From positions 3,975,501 through 4,039,500 of the forward strand of contig CANTUV010000035.1 of NCBI GenBank assembly GCA_947685225.1: a stretch of DNA of 64,000 nt, read 5' to 3'. Origin of the DNA: Garcia nutans. Its lineage: Eukaryota > Streptophyta > Magnoliopsida > Malpighiales > Euphorbiaceae. Position numbers and translations under genes: made by a program. Below are positions 11,891 through 25,600 of the stretch, one piece after another. How positions within the stretch are numbered: position 1 is the first letter of the stretch; each line of letters begins with the position of its first letter. A model generated the notes under the pieces. That model ran no database searches, was not told the DNA's origin, and worked only from the letters and a program-made list of their open reading frames with translations.

Positions 11891-14342
11891 TCATTGCATC
11901 CATAAAATAAATGCTATCAATGGAAGAGAAAACAAGTAAAAAACTAAGCAATTTGGAGAAAGGACTGCTGAAGCAGATCTTGCAACCTGAACAGATCCTG
12001 AAAAGCTTCCTGTAGTGGTTGTAACAGGACTTGTACTAGGTACTGCATTATTCTTGCAAGATCCAAAAGGCGCTCCAGCCTGCATGATTAATAGCAACAT
12101 TAAATACTAAACTATTGTTTGTAAAGTTAGAAAATTTCCATGAATGGGACCCGCCAAACCAGGGTAATTTGAGCTATTTAAAACCAAAACATCCATTACT
12201 TGATCACCAAAGTAAGATTGGCTTCAAATTAAGTCTAGTTAAAATATTTGCCATGGTGTGGCTGGTGTTTCAAGTCAACATACAAGCGAGAAAATTACGC
12301 ATATGTTTTGAGCTATTAAGAAATAAGAACGCCTTGGTGATCATCTATCTGCACACAAGAATCTCTCTCACATTCAAGGCAGTAAAATGGGTGGCTTCAT
12401 GCTTTGGGGGCATTTTTTACCACTAGGCCAACTCATGATTGTACAACCAAATGGAGAAGGAGAAGAATTCATATCATGTCACCTAGACCATTTTATTGAA
12501 ACTTAGAGAACTATATGTAAGATATTTATAAATCCCATATTACATATTCAGACAAAAGATCAACACCATTGATGTTCAGGCTCCACAAACAACTAAGCCA
12601 GAAAGTGGAAATTAAATGATAATGGACCTGGCAGGCAGTCACAGTACTACAACCACACAGTGTCTGGCCATTCATTCTATCCAGAGAATCAAAAACACCA
12701 CCACCATCACTTCTCTGCATCATTGTAAACAGTTAGAATAGATTATAATATATTAAGTACTTTATTTGTTCATCGTAGAAACTAATACCATGTAAAAGTT
12801 GACTGCCAAAAAATTGGGCATTGTATTCCCTGCTGCTTTATAACAGGTACCAACCATCTGAGCAAGTGGAGTTGAATGCTCTTTGCAAGCTTCACTTTCA
12901 ACTGGATATGTTGGGAAGTAATTCTCGAGGATAAGAGATGCACTTCTGGAATACAGTGGCTTTGACTCTTTTCTATTTGGACACGAGCCTGGTTTTATCC
13001 CAGGATCTCCAGCTGAAACCGAATACAGTACAGTGTTATTGGACAAAGAGTCTTGAAGCAGTAAATAGTTTGAATGTGACACTTACGTTCATTTTCCAAC
13101 ATATACTTCCATTGATAAGCAACGCCTTCCTCTGCTTCCTTTGAAGCAACAGAAGTGAACACCAGAAGCCGGTGATTCTCTTGCACCATCTGAGTCACGG
13201 TGGGCCAATCCTCACCCTTTCTGGGCATCTTTGAAATAGGAAACCAATATTTATCTAAACCAGCACTAGTGAAGAGATTTATTAACCCTTTTGGAGTATG
13301 TACATAGTCTTCAATTATAATGGTTATTATCTCAGTTGGATTTTCTGTCAAGAATGCTTCTACTTCCCTTAAGGTGTTAATTGCAGGTTCCTGGGAAGAA
13401 TCCATACGAACACATTATTAACTGATCCATAGAACTACAAAAACATCTCAAATTGCTAAACTGGTAAAATGGAAGACACATTACAAAGGCTGTGAAGTTG
13501 AAGCATTGCCCTCGAAATGAATGGCAGAGCCAAATATCGCCCTCAAAATCATACATATCCAGCATCAATCCTCTTACACCATTCTAGAAAACAACCATCA
13601 AAAATAAAAGCATGAATTACGAGAATATTATAATTTTTCAAATTGACTACAAGAAAGATATTTAATATTTAAATGTAAAACGGTATAGCTCAAACTCTCA
13701 ATTTCCTTTCACTAAATGCTCAAAAACGAAGATAGGCATGAATCAAAATCAAGGGAACGGGAGAAACCAAAAATTAAGAACAGAACTACGTACCCGCAAC
13801 TGATTAGTCACAGAATCTTCTTGATTATAAAATGTCAGTCTTTGAACACCAGGCAAAGACGGTGCATCCACGATGCTAAACGAATTATGAGTAACTAACC
13901 ATGTATACTTGTTGAAAGGCAACCCATCAATCTGCAATCAAAATACAAAACAATTTCAAAGGTTTCAGCTTAAAAGAGCCAATACCCATTAACAAAAACA
14001 CAAAATTAAGGGCAAAGAAACTCACAATAGAGGTAGGTATAATAGCTTGGCCTCTGGTGCAGATGGGTTGATTCTTGCCCAAAGCAGGGCAATTTCCACA
14101 GAAAAGCCCCAGCCCACAATTTGTAGCTGCTGTACATGATTGCAGAACCTATAATTCCTCAGCAATTCAGTTAAAATGGCTAAGAATGAAAAGCAAAATG
14201 ATACAGATCACATACAAATCAACAAAGAAAAGAGATTTTAAACCTGTGCATGAGCTACGAAGGATGAAGAGAGTAACAAGGAGAGGTACAGGTACCCAAT
14301 TGCGAGAGGGGCTCTGCATAAGCTCGCGAAGGACGCAAACAT
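11891..14342 (-). CDS. PI-PLC X-domain-like phosphodiesterase, probably GPI-anchored (At5g67130-like)
   Basis: A secreted protein of the PLC-like phosphodiesterase superfamily; substrate and role of the plant members are poorly known. Exons on the minus strand are 14342-14244, 14148-14026, 13931-13794, 13583-13485, 13390-13087, 13012-12789, 12714-12628 and 12079-11891. All phases fit and give about 420 residues. Residues 1-27 are a signal peptide (leucine-rich core LYLSLLLSSSF). A Cys-rich segment with CGLGLFCGNCPALGK follows. The X-like domain has both expected histidines, in WLVTHNSFS (about H89) and DIWLCHSF (about H141), plus the acidic MLDMYDFEGD. The middle part reads EPAINTLREVEAFL and KPGSCPNRKES. 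The last exon carries a Ser/Thr-rich linker and a hydrophobic tail (LVFYLFSLPLIAFILW), a good GPI-attachment signal. Splicing at 11987 to 11015 would replace that tail with about 19 other residues. The gene looks intact. Confidence 0.88.
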
Positions 14343-14383
14343 GGCCACTGCTTATGCAGAGCTCGAGAACTGAGAGTATAAAG

Positions 14384-14407
14384 GAGAGAGAGAGAGAGAG
14401 AGAGAGA
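14384..14407. repeat. (GA)n microsatellite in the 5' leader of the PLC-like gene
   Basis: About 12 GA units lie 42 bp upstream of the start codon of the minus-strand PLC-like gene, so its leader would read as a CT-rich tract. Pyrimidine-rich leaders are common in plant genes. A second short CT run is at about 14476-14490. Confidence 0.8.
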
Positions 14408-14519
14408 TGTACAGAGAACAACAGCAGGTACAAAGCAAAAGATAAGTTTTACTGCGGAAATGAAGGTGACAAGTTCTCTCTCTCTCTTTTGGTAATAAAG
14501 GCGGGCTAATCACATTTCT

Positions 14520-16686
14520 TTAATTTAACCATAGCTCCTAGAGCTTCAAAAAAAAAAAAAAAAGAACTATAGTTACTAGAGGGATACTACTAGCACTTTC
14601 TTTTATATATTTTTTCGAGATAAAAATTTGGATAAAGTATTCCTTGTGTTAAAATTTAAAAAAATCCATTTTTTTAAATTTTAATTTAATTAAATTTCTT
14701 ATATATATATTTTTTAATAAAATGGTAAGTAAAATTTAAAATAAATAAAATTAACTATTTAAGTAATTCCTAATAAGTTATAAGAGTGTCAATAATAATA
14801 AATATTATTAAAATTGTCGCAGCAGAATATAAATATTCAAAATAAAATTATAAGTATTTATCATATTAAATATTAGATAAATTTTTATAAAAATAGATGC
14901 CAAAAAAAAACTTGAACTCCAAATTTATTGTGATATAATTTATATTTTTGATCATTAAATTATAATTTGATAATTATTTATATAACGAGAGAGATTTTTA
15001 ATGTAATAATATTAAAATCATATATAAATTTATGTGATTTGGAGGGGGGATTGTAACCTTTAAAAAGGAAAAAAACTGAAATACTAATAATATTTACAAA
15101 TTATGAAGGGGATTTTAATAATGATACATTAAAACAACATTAATGTATTTCTACAAGAATCCAACGACACCGTTCTTTGTGAAAAAAGAGGGGGTCATAA
15201 CCATCTCATTGGTTTTATAAATTGTAGGATGTTTTTTGTGCGTCGTCAGTGCCCTTCACATGGTGGGGTAGCTTTGCCACTTCTATTGCTCTTTCTTTCT
15301 TATTTTCTTCTTATTTTTTGGGTAAACAACTAAACATGATTTTCTTGCCAAAGTGAAAATTAATAGGACGTTGGAAGAATTTTAATTTTGCTTCCCCAAA
15401 TGGCAGCAGAAATCTGGTAGTTGTTTCTTTCTCTAGATTTTAAAATTTAATATGAATTTTTTATTAGATATTTACTCATTCTGTTTCGAATTAATAAATG
15501 TAATTTTTTTTCATAAAATTATTTTTATTAAAAATATAATATTTTTTATTTTTTATTATAATATTATTTTAATATTCGATATATTTATTATAAATTTTTT
15601 AATAATTAATATTATACATGAATCTAATAAAAATTTAATATATAATTTTTTAATAATTAATATTATACATGAATCTAATAAAATTTTAATATATAAATTA
15701 GCTGATTAAAATAATAAACATATTATAATTTAAAATAAATAAAAAAGTCCATTAATTTAGGAAAAATATATGAATATTATAAATGCTTGAAATTTGTTTA
15801 GTCAATAAGGGAAGATGGTAAGTTCTGACAAGTAAGAATTTTTAATGTAAAACGTTTAAGGTAGGAAACGCATTACGCATAGCAATACCATGCATTAATT
15901 CTAATCAAGCTAAGCTAAGCAAAAAAAGGGAAGAATATAACAAAAAGAAAGACTTCGCTTATAGGGTTAAACTAGAACAAATCCAGCTTTTTATTCAAGC
16001 ACTAGAAGACATAAATTAATGCCTTAATCCAACTTTAATTATACATTAATATAAGCTTTAAATAAATGAAGAAACTTGACGAGTTTATTTGACATTTGAT
16101 GTTTGAGCTACTATTGAGAAAGTTAGTGTTGAAAATTTTCCTTAGATGCTATTAAAAAAAATTAACATATTTTTAAACATTGCAAAACAATTCAACGTTT
16201 TCTAGTTTTTCTTCTCCCTCAATAGTTGGAGTTCACTTGTTTATATAAACAAAAGAGAGAGCTCCCAGTGCGTTTCCTACAAGATTCCATTGGATGGAAT
16301 TAAAATTTCAGCTCAGTTGATTCCGATAAAAAGAAACAAAAAGGAAATCTCAGCACAGTTGAAAGTAAGCAAAGCTTATCTTTGAAGAGAATTGATTAAA
16401 CATTTGTTCTTTTACAAGAATGGTTCAAAGTTAGACTGTATTGATTCACTGAATTTGTAGTTTTCTTTTCCTGCCTTTAGTGAATACAATTTGACCAAGA
16501 ATAATAAACCTGAATTGAGAACAAAATGAAGGAAGTTATATGTGGAGATGAGAATGGCCTCTCCAACAACAAAATGATCGTGAGTACGTACACCTATCCT
16601 CTAAGGTCAATGAGAATGATGCTGTTTTTGCCTGTAAAAGAATCACAAAAATCTTGATTTCAGGAATGTAAAATAAATGCTTAAAA
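14520..16686. other. AT-rich intergenic stretch between the PLC-like gene and CLF
   Basis: This contains the upstream region of the PLC-like gene and the 3' flank of CLF, both on the minus strand. The only structure noted is an A-run near 14550 and a 51-bp tandem duplication at 15593-15694. I saw no further gene. Confidence 0.5.
15593..15694. repeat. 51-bp tandem duplication, two copies
   Basis: The unit beginning AATTTTTTAATAATTAATAT and containing TATACATGAATCTAATAAAA occurs at 15593 and again at 15644, with about one mismatch. This is a simple, recent tandem duplication in AT-rich DNA. Confidence 0.85.
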
Positions 16687-19600
16687 TCAAGCAACCTTTT
16701 TGGCCCGACCACTTGTGTGAGCACCCTCTTCCTTTTTCGTTCCAGATGCTTCAGGCTTCCTAGCCCAAGCAGGAGCTCTGTCCGGTTCATAACGATAATC
16801 ATAGAAAAGCTCTTCTCCCCCACTAATTCGTTCTTTGGCAAATATGCCCACTCGGTGATCCCCTGCAACCATTATGACCTGCACGATTTGGTCAGAAAGA
16901 TAAAAAGTTTCAAAAAGTATGAAATGTGTTGCCGGGTTGCTAGCCACAACGCCAATCAAAACAACACAAATGGAGAAGTAAACTTAATAGTAATCCCAGG
17001 TACAATAACTGGACATGTACTTTTGCATAGCAATTCGGGTCTGGTGAGTGGTTGGCAAACTTCAATTTGTTACCCTTCCGATAAGCATCAAGGACAAACT
17101 GCATGATATAATATTTATAAATCACAAAAGCAAGAAAAAGATAAAGATCGAATCTTCACAGAAAATCCCAATATGCTTCAAAAAAATCATGCCTGATCAT
17201 TCAGATTAAAAAGAAAAGATGAATTTTCACGATCATATATCTTCCCACGCTTGTCTGCTTCCCTGTGCGAAATCAGCTCTCCAGTGTATTCACCTAGATA
17301 TTCATGCTTGCCAACGCTATTCTGGAGGGTTGCCAAGTATTATTCATCAGCAAAACGAAAGCCAATCAAATAATAATATCAAATCTCAATATTACCTTCA
17401 GAAAAGCTCCCCAGCCAGATACATCAGATCTTCCTAGTAAAACCTGCACATAGATGAGAATCAGACTATATATAATGGGATAAAGAAAAAGGTCAGTAGC
17501 AAAGACAAATATCATCATCAATCATCTGTTTGTTTCAATGGGCAAGCCTTGTAAATTTCCTTGTATTTTGTCATCCTCTTTACTCCTCTCTCATGCCATT
17601 TCCATTCTTCTGTGCATGGGCTGCACCAATTCACTTTTAAAATAAAAAATAAAAAAATTGCAACTGGTTAAAAGAAAGAATAACAATGCAGGATTGATTC
17701 ATTACTCTAGACTTCTAGAATTTGTCAGCTCTGTTCTATAAAGGTGAAGTATATTGGCAAATTCTTATACTGCATGTCATAAAGGGCGACTCTGGAAGCT
17801 ACACTAAAAGTGTGACTGCGCCAATATCACCTTCATATGCTACCTTTTTCAAAATATGGAGTAATTTTTCAAACTGAGTACATGAAAACTTAAACAAGAG
17901 AACTTCATCTAACTCAAATTTACATCATTTCTTAAATAAGTTAAAAAAATGAGCATGAATTTGGGTTATTAACCTTCTTGGCCCATTCCATTGTTATTTT
18001 ATACTGTTTGAATCCACTTGCTTTTCAAAACAATTGGTTCACAGGTCTACACTAAGTATTATAAAAAAAACTACATCATCTCCACATTCTAATATTTTCA
18101 CACTCATCTTGCCATCTCAATTAAGCTCATGTTAGGAAATATACTACGTCCCATTGCACTTTATTCTTTGTCATAAAGCACATATATCCTTAAAAAGTTG
18201 TAGAATATATCTTTGTTTGCACAGTTAAAGAACAAAAGGAAATAGAAAGAAAGGAAAAAAAAGTAGTTACCCTTTGTTGTTGTTTAAGAAGAAGCTTCAT
18301 ATTCCTACATTCATAATTATCACCTCGTTGGTTAGGAACCCCAAGAGTACCATCACCACAACTGCAAGGAATTTAATTTAATCAGATAAAGAGGTTTAAA
18401 ATAAAGAAAGAGGGGGAAGAGAAGAGCAATATAGATGGATAGATAGAAATAAAGGCATGTCCAGAAAATCAATTAAACAAATATATTAGAACTTTGATGC
18501 TGAAGATATTGAATTTCTTTTCTTTTTTGAACTGAGATATTGAGTTTCTTTAGTCATGCATGGAATGAAGAATTTATTTTTATCCTAGAATTTATGATAT
18601 GTAAGATTTTAAACAAAGAATGAATCGAACTGAAAATATTAAATCTCACAAAATTGGTAGAAAGGAAGATAAAGTTTCACAATTCACATTGCCAGTTATA
18701 TAAGTAGTTATAGTAAACTAGAAAAATAGGGCCAATGAGAGTGGTATACAAGATGATGACGGTGCCAGTCATAATGCTGTCAGAAGTTGTAGAAGTTAAT
18801 ATTTGAGATAATTGCGATGGTGGACACATAACAGAGACATCCTGAGATAGGTTGATAGAGGTAAGAAAGTGTAGATGCCTGTCTAGATATGGAATTGCAG
18901 GTACAATAGAGGATACTTGGTGATGACAATGGCAGAAAACTAATAATGATATCAGCAAGTCATGAGATAAGTTGATAGTGGTAAGAAATTATAAGTGGCT
19001 GGCTAGATATGGAATTGCTGGAACAAAAATAGGGACAGTGAGAGAGGTATGTGGTGATGACAATAGCTGAAAACTAATAATGATATCAGAAGCTGCATCT
19101 ATCAGCTTGGTGATGGAGGAAACAAAAGGAGCAGATGGCAGGCAACAATCATTATAACATGGTGGCAGCACAAGTATGGATGGAGGATATGATGATGAAA
19201 GATGGTGCTAATGGTGCTAATTTTTGATGGAGTAAAATTGGTTATGCTGGCCTGATAGCATTCTAAATCCCATCTATAGAAACCAGAACATAGGAAATCA
19301 AACATTTGAGTTACACAAACTCCATATAAATATTAAATCCACATAGGTGAAAATTAGGAGTATTCAAAAAATTGATACGGTTTGAACTCCAAAAAAAGAC
19401 AAAACATTAGCAAGAACTTCACAAAAAGCACAATCATAATATGATCCCAACATTAACAAAACTACATGTCAGTTTCAAGCATTAAATTTGTATAGATTTC
19501 TTCAATAGCAGAATGACAACATCATTTGGCATTTATTCCAAACTATGAGCACAAAAACCACTTTTGGCAGACATGATGACATGATATACACAGATAGAAA

Positions 19601-22600
19601 GCAGATCTGATAATGCTTTATACATATTGATAAGTAAATTATTACCCTGGAAATAAAAGACTCAGAACGACATAAACTCAGCTTCCGAACTCATAGTTAT
19701 TCATAGTATGTACTGTAATGCGTACAGCTTTGTATAGAGGAAAAGTTACAAACACCTTCCTGAGAGGGAGAATTCTTCTTTCTTTTTCCTCTTTAGAAGG
19801 TGAATGACAAAAAGTTATAGATAATAAGCAGTCACAGTTACAAACTCACCTGACCCAGCAATTCCTGCAAACATCTGGATCACATTCCCTGTCTGCAGCA
19901 AAGCAAGGACATTGACGACTTCGACATTGACTTTTAGCACAATGACACCCCCTAAATCGGTTTTTGCAACTCTTCGGGCACCTAGATGAAAAAGTGAATA
20001 TAAATTTAGAGTTTTCTCATACCAGCAGACCATCTAAATATATAAACCCCAAAAAACTGTTGAAGTTGGTAAAGAATGCAGCTCCATGAGAGAAAATTCC
20101 ACAAATTTAAATGCGAATGACATCTCCCTTTTTGAAAAAAGATAATGCGAGACATAAGAAAATTTTAAGGTTTGAAACAAAGGCTCACCCACAGTACTTC
20201 TCACAGCATGTGCCATTCAACAGACATGCACACTGCTTTCCACAAGCCGTTCTGCAACCACATGGATTATATTGGCGGCACGGCTGATCTTTTCTCTCAG
20301 TAATCCGTTTCCTAATAGAATGGTAAGCAGTAGATTTCCACGAATACTTCAAGCGGCGAACTCTGCCTCTTCTACGTAAAAATCTTGATCTTCTTCTGAC
20401 TTCATTATTACCCTGATGTCCAATTCAATATCACCCACCACACCATGGTTTGAAAAGAATATATTTAAATTTTACAAGAGAAAGGGAACTAATATACAAG
20501 ACACAAGAAAGTCAATAAAAATGCTAACCATTGGCCCATTTAAGTCAAACTTGGAATATCCTTCACCAAGAGAATTTGCAGCATCACCTGCTTGGCAGGC
20601 CAGCCAATTCTCAGAGAAAGTCATATATTGGAAAACTTCCCAACAAGTCTTTAAACCATTTAAAATGTTCCTAGCGATTAAACAACTGTCATGAAAAACA
20701 ATACTCAAAGTTAGAAAATTAAGAAAATGGAAAAAATAATCTCTTGGGATCAATATATTATAAGTATCAGTTAAATGATTTGCATTAAATACCAATGTGT
20801 TTGTCCTTTGTGATTCTAACTAATTATCCAATTTGTAATGTATCATGCATTTTGTGACAGGATTTTAGCCTAGCAATACATTATTTTTCATTTTTTACTT
20901 TGAAACATAAGGTGATTTGTAAGAAACGACCAGTTCTTTTTACTTTGAAATGCTGAAATGGCAGATAGTCTTCAAAGTCCTTTTTAACTAATTATTTGTT
21001 TTTGCTGCTTACATCCAGAGCACCAAGTGGGCCCATTTTTTAAGCGTACATGCAAACAGAAAGTGGGCTACTCTCTACTTTGGAAAAGATTATCTATAGC
21101 ATGCACTAAATTCTGATTTTCAAAAGTCAAAAATTATGAAATAATTGACCGTTTATGTTATTTCTTTAAGTTATTATTCATTTCATCTTGCATATTTTAT
21201 CAAATTCTTTCTTGAAGCAACATTATGGCAGCTTCTTGTTTATTATTAATTTCAGTGACTTTGTTAATGGCCTTAAAAAATTCAGGATAGCAGCTGTGAT
21301 TCAGAATGATGCCCTGACACTTTTTCCAATTCAGTTATTTAGAAACCTGATTCGTACCCTTTATGAGGAAAACCTGGTGGTTTCACCGAAAGCCGATCTC
21401 ACTGAAAGCCAATCCAATACAAAGGAAGGGGAACATTCTACAGATTTAACTATCAATTTTCAATGTGATATATCAACTTAAGAAACTTCTAATCATCATA
21501 TCAGACATCAAACATACTGAAAACCATCTGACACTAAAAGCATAAAAAAAATTCAATAAGTGAAAATGAAAAGCAATAGATGATGCAAAAAAATGTACCT
21601 ACTGACCTGTTCCTTCCAAAAATTTCCACACCTTTCTCAAATAAGCTTTTTTCAAAAGCTTTCCAAGATCTGTTGTCGCTCAACACTTTTTTACATCCAT
21701 TTTCATCTATGAACTCTTCCTTCCTCAATGTGTTATCACTGCTAGTTGCAGGCGGGTCATTAATCATCTCACTTGGAAGACCATCATGAACTTCACCCTG
21801 CGGTAAGTTGTTACTATCCTGAATCGTGGATTCCTTCCTCCTAGTCCTTCCGACGGTCACACCTTTAACATTCTTATGGGAAGAAGAACTAGCATCTTCA
21901 TTTTCTTTGCGTGAAGTGGACCTAAGTTTCATATCGCCAGGCAAAAGACCTCCACTGGCAACAGAATCAGAATCAGAGGCCACTGTTTTCTTCTGCCTTT
22001 TCTGAATGCAACTTAGAATGCGTTCAGCAACTCGTTTGCTGTTCCTCTGACAAACCCCACTTTTTCCAGCACGTTTAGCTTTGGAGGGTGAAGCAGCATC
22101 CTGCCAAGGTTCAATCTCAGAATCACTGCTCTCTGAAACATTTTTTGCATTTGATGAAGCACTTTCACTTTGGCTGGACTTTACTCTCCTTCTGGCAGAT
22201 TGAGCAGAATATTTCTTCCTTGAAGAAATGTGAGTTCCCATCGCATCAGACAGACGGACAGAATTTTCCCTATTATCACCACATTCAGGAGAATTTGCAA
22301 TATCAATTCTTTCTGACTTCAAAACCTGACATTAATAAAAAAGAAGATAATTATATTACATATCTTTTGCTAATGATAACAAACAATCAAATTAATCAAC
22401 ACCAAATGTATACTGTTTTGTAGCAGTGTGGACCACATGGCACATTTTCCTCATCCAGATGGCTCCATGGATGTTGTTTCTCAGCCTAGCAATATATTGT
22501 ATTAACAAAACATGTAAGATTCTCACGAAACACTTGTGCACCAACTTCATAATTAGTCTATTATAATTCACTCACAGGAAAAACAAGATCCTGAGAGCAT

Positions 22601-25600
22601 CCATGCAATCTGCAATCAAAAACCTGCCAACATAAAATAAGCATAACTCATAAAATTACCAGAAGGTGATATAAAACAACAAAAGATTAAGAGCACGAGA
22701 ATGTTACAAGACATCGACGACAAAATAGGTTGTCAAAGGAATCCAAAGCAGCTTCAAGATCCTTATCAAGAAAAGAATTCACTGTTTGTGCATCACCATC
22801 TCCATTCTTTGAATCCCCCGCAGCTACCTCTGCTTTTGTAAGAACTTCATGTCTTGCCTGTATAAGATGTTTGATGGTGTTTCATATCTGTGTAAAGCCA
22901 GCACAAAGCAAATGGGAAAACAGCTGGACCAAAGCTTACACAATGACCAGTTTTTATCAGATATTGAAATAAAGAGATCACTAGAATGTGCATAATTAGA
23001 TCATTCATTCAAGTAGAGAAGGATAAATGAGAATGCATAATAAAAAGTAGACAGACAGAAACTGCAATACAGCACTCTTCTCACAAATCCATACCTTGAT
23101 TTCAGAGGGCCTTCTAGAAAGACTTTGTGCCAGTGATTCCATCACAGGATCAGATGAACCAACTTCTTTGAGAGTCATTCTGATAAACAGAATGCAAAAG
23201 GGATAATCAGAAGATATATAAGTTGTCTCAAATATGTAAGCTTCTTGTGTCAAATAATAAATTTATGGATAACTCCTCCACCCACCCCGCCCCACTCCGA
23301 CATAAAACACACACATACAAACAAAAGCTATCTTATTTGTTTAAAACTTGATGTAAACTAAGAGAACATTTCTGAAATCAATGGCTCTACCAGAAAAACA
23401 GACATACACAAATTTTGTCATACCTATGTCCATTCTTTTGATGCATTGCACCCTTCTTTGCCTGAGCTAAAACCTAGAAAAACTATTGTTCTTTAGGATA
23501 GAAGAAACATACAACGGATCGAAGATTCCTTTTTCATTAAGACATTTAGACCAAAGACCCAAATCAACTCTTTTAACATTTGAGCTAAAGGGCAGAGGCT
23601 AGTTTATTAGGAAAAATCCAGCAATTATTAACTTTTCATCATTACAGAAAACTTGTTTATAAAGTATTTATGCTGCAGATGTTGCAACAAAGTAACAAGA
23701 AGAGAAGAAAGTAAAGAAAACAAGCTTCAAGGTAAATTGAAGATGGATAATTGACCACAGATTTGCTAATGCATTTGTTTGTAGTCAACAGGTCAAAAGA
23801 ATACTTAAGTGAAATCATATAAATCGAGTACCAAGGAATTAGAAGTAGAAAAGAGAACTATAAATTGATCAAGGATAATCTAATGTAGTAACAAATGCAT
23901 TTGATAAGAAGCTAAAAATGCAATTAATAGCCAGAGGTGATATCACATTGAAGTAATATAGTAACAGGGAAAGGAAAAATAAGAAGAGAGGGAAAGATAA
24001 TTGTAGATCACATTAGATAATATGATTACACCAACCGAAGAATATAATCTTCAGAATCTACAAATTCTCTTTTTTCCTCCTCATCATCAATTATTTCTTC
24101 CTCGCTGTCACTGCAAATAAGTGCTTCACCACCATTTTGATCATAATATATTCTCCTACGACCAACCACTGATTGATCCTCTGTCATTCTTTGATTTCTG
24201 CACTAGAATATCATAGATTGATAAGCTAAAATTAATGGAGATTATTAGAAATAAACGATGTGAAGTTTGAATCTAGAAATGAGTATTTTCAAAAAAGAAA
24301 ATGTTGTTTGAGTCAAATGATCATGAAACTCTAAATCCAAATCTAGAGAGTAGAAAATCATCTGCATTTGTCCCTGTATGCTGAACTAGTGCATGAGACT
24401 TCTCACATTACAGGCTCTGGAGAGGAAGAGGATCATGTGTGATGAAAAACTGTTACCGTGCCCATTCAAATAAATCTGAACATGCATTTCAAAATGAACA
24501 AAAAATAAAACTATTTGAAGCAACAAAATGTGAATGCATCATATAAAAAAATTGTAGATTTTCAAACAAATAAATGAAGATAATTGATGCAAGACTATCA
24601 GAAACTTTTGTGTTTATGAATAGGAAAAAGGGCTTCTCAAATGCCCTCAGTGATTAAGGTAAATGGGAAATTTAACACACCTATCCAAAAAAATCCATGT
24701 AGTGTAAGGGGGTAATCTCTTCACTTCTGGAAGTTTGATAGGCCGGACAGCATTCTTGACTGGAATACTGGATCCCAGAAGAACAGCTGTAGAAGCATGA
24801 CCATCTTCTTGAGAGCTGTGGCTATCCCTATCACCATTATTTGCATCAAAACCACTGTGCATACCTAGTGCATCTTTTTGCCTCTTTGTCAGTAAATCTA
24901 CGCTACCATCAGTTATGTTAATCCAGCTGTTTCTTCGTTCATTCGACAATTTATAAAGATGGGTTGTGACGCCAACCAACTTTTGTTTATTCTCTTCCAT
25001 TCTTTCCTGAAAAATATGAAAAAATCCAATTCATAAATTATAAGGATTAAACCCAAACCCAAAATAATGCCACACAAATTAAAAAAAAAAACTCTGATAC
25101 CATAAGAATGCACCTTTATAGAAACACACCGGTTAGCTGCAACTTGCTTCTTTAGAGAGTCAATAACTGATATAATTTCTTTTGTTGTCAAAGATGTTTC
25201 TTGTGATTTTGTCATCTGTAAAAAATATCAAGATTCCATCTTAATTAGAACCCAGAATTACACATAATCCCACAAAAAAATTTCTAAAAAATACCCATAA
25301 AATGCAAAATGGGGAGGAATGGATAACTGGAAAAAAATGACCAATACCAATCAGACAACTTAAAAAAAAAAGAGTAAATAGGCTTTCAGCCAAGTGTATC
25401 AAGTACAGCAACCTAAGCAGACATATTATTCCTTTCAGATTTCAGTATATATGGATATAATTTCCGAGTCATTGTAAGCTTTTCATCTTCAATTAATCTA
25501 CTATTTCTCTATCTATTACAACTTTTTTTGGGCAATGTCTTCCCACAGTTTTCAAGTTGAAATACATATTGCTCAGGAACTCAACCGCAGTAAAATTGTC

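Noticed and set aside
14075..14509. 144-codon plus-strand ORF over the start of the PLC-like gene
   Set aside because: It is antisense to the signal peptide and second exon and runs through the GA microsatellite; its composition is that of a shadow frame.
21188..21481. 97-codon plus-strand ORF between CLF exons
   Set aside because: It lies in a CLF intron, has no family resemblance and the minus-strand exon structure is complete without it.
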